Source: Bacteroidales bacterium | GTDB lineage: Bacteria; Bacteroidota; Bacteroidia; Bacteroidales; GCA-2711565 | Length of the DNA stretch: 5,950 nt | NCBI GenBank assembly: GCA_029931995.1 | Contig: JAOZQX010000095.1 | Coordinates: forward strand, 1-5,950 | Direction of reading: 5' to 3' | Part shown: positions 5,470 through 5,950 of the stretch, piece by piece | Layout: each line of letters begins with the position of its first letter | Position numbering within the stretch: the first letter of the stretch is position 1 | Made by a program: the position numbers and the translations under genes | The notes under the pieces: model-generated | Database searches by the model: none | Told to the model about the DNA's origin: nothing | What the model saw: the letters and a program-made list of their open reading frames with translations, nothing else

Positions 5470-5940
5470 TTATCGCAATCGGTCTGATGCACTCACCAGC
5501 TCTTCATCCTTTTTAACACTCCTAAAAGCTAAAACTAAAAACACTAAGGACAATAATGGAAGAAAGACTCCCACATTATACTCTTCGGATACAACAATTT
5601 TTGCCAATATCAGTTTTGAATAAACAAAGAATATTCCAACAATTAATATGATATTTAAAAGAACATCAATTTTTATAATCATTAATTGCCTTTTACGGTT
5701 TTTAAATTTAAAAATTGTAAAAAAAGCCAATAGGCCAATTATACAAACCATAATAAGAATAGGTAAGGTGAAATATGCTTGGAAAATGCTTTCACTTCCC
5801 GGAACTAAATTTTCAAGTTTTAAGAGTGTCAGTTTAAATGTGTGAAAATCACCGTAATAACTGCTAATTGGGAATGCAAACATCAACCCGAGGGTTAAAC
5901 TTGTAAGAAATAAATATACACTTTGAATTCGTTGTAACAT
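5470..5940 (-). CDS. DUF4293 four-helix membrane protein of unknown function
   Basis: The function is unknown. The 156-residue protein matches what I know of the DUF4293 family of Bacteroidota: an N-terminal MLQRIQSVYLFL leading into the first membrane helix (about 8-26), a short periplasm-like loop with SYYGDFHTFKLT, three further helices at about 57-77, 88-110 and 122-140, and the characteristic charged C-terminal tail SVKKDEELVSASDRLR. The IQS..L start and the ADRLR-like ending are the strongest identifiers. The ATG at 5940 gives the expected family N-terminus; only 10 bases upstream are visible, so the promoter cannot be judged. It converges on the phosphoesterase gene with no bases between the two stop codons and no terminator for either gene in the joint, so transcripts must overlap. 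A family match rather than a function is what can be claimed. Confidence 0.87.
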   Translation of the reverse strand: MLQRIQSVYLFLTSLTLGLMFAFPISSYYGDFHTFKLTLLKLENLVPGSESIFQAYFTLPILIMVCIIGLLAFFTIFKFKNRKRQLMIIKIDVLLNIILIVGIFFVYSKLILAKIVVSEEYNVGVFLPLLSLVFLVLAFRSVKKDEELVSASDRLR

Positions 5941-5950
5941 GGCTTCATTG

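Noticed and set aside
5648..5845. Open frame opposite the DUF4293 gene
   Set aside because: Its hydrophobic look is the mirror of the membrane helices on the other strand; the DUF4293 frame has the family termini.

Overview
The window looks like an AT-rich chromosomal segment from a member of the Bacteroidota, most likely the order Bacteroidales. Three things point there: a DUF4293 membrane protein, a family I know only from this phylum; start regions without Shine-Dalgarno sites; and several exact matches to the Bacteroidota -7 promoter box TAnnTTTG, most followed by CA. Genus cannot be named from the sequence alone. Nothing suggests a mobile element, phage, CRISPR array or RNA gene.

Layout: (1) Positions 1-358, minus strand: N-terminal 119 codons of a small XRE-type helix-turn-helix regulator, cut by the window edge. 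(2) 359-746: a 388-base gene-free stretch holding four related inverted repeats (core TACAnnTGTA, one degenerate) and the promoter of trmD. Three of the repeats sit in a row on the start and predicted promoter of the regulator gene. (3) 747-1913, plus strand: trmD (tRNA m1G37 methyltransferase) and rplS (ribosomal protein L19), each with its own promoter-like box, closed by an intrinsic terminator. (4) 1968-4025, minus strand: rmuC then rlmB, a tight pair (12-base gap) converging on rplS; rlmB starts with TTG. (5) 4150-5469, plus strand: an MscS-type mechanosensitive channel followed 6 bases later by a YfcE-type metallophosphoesterase starting with GTG; this pair diverges from rmuC. (6) 5470-5940, minus strand: a DUF4293 four-helix membrane protein whose stop codon directly abuts the phosphoesterase stop.

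Most of the window is housekeeping: translation (TrmD, L19, RlmB), genome maintenance (RmuC), osmotic protection (MscS) and two genes of unsettled role. The least explained part is the operator-like repeat array at 358-420 plus a distant copy at 629-644. It resembles an autoregulatory circuit of the HTH gene, although its core also matches operators of the BlaI/MecI/CopY repressor family, so the binding protein is open. I did not find evidence of a wholly new system.
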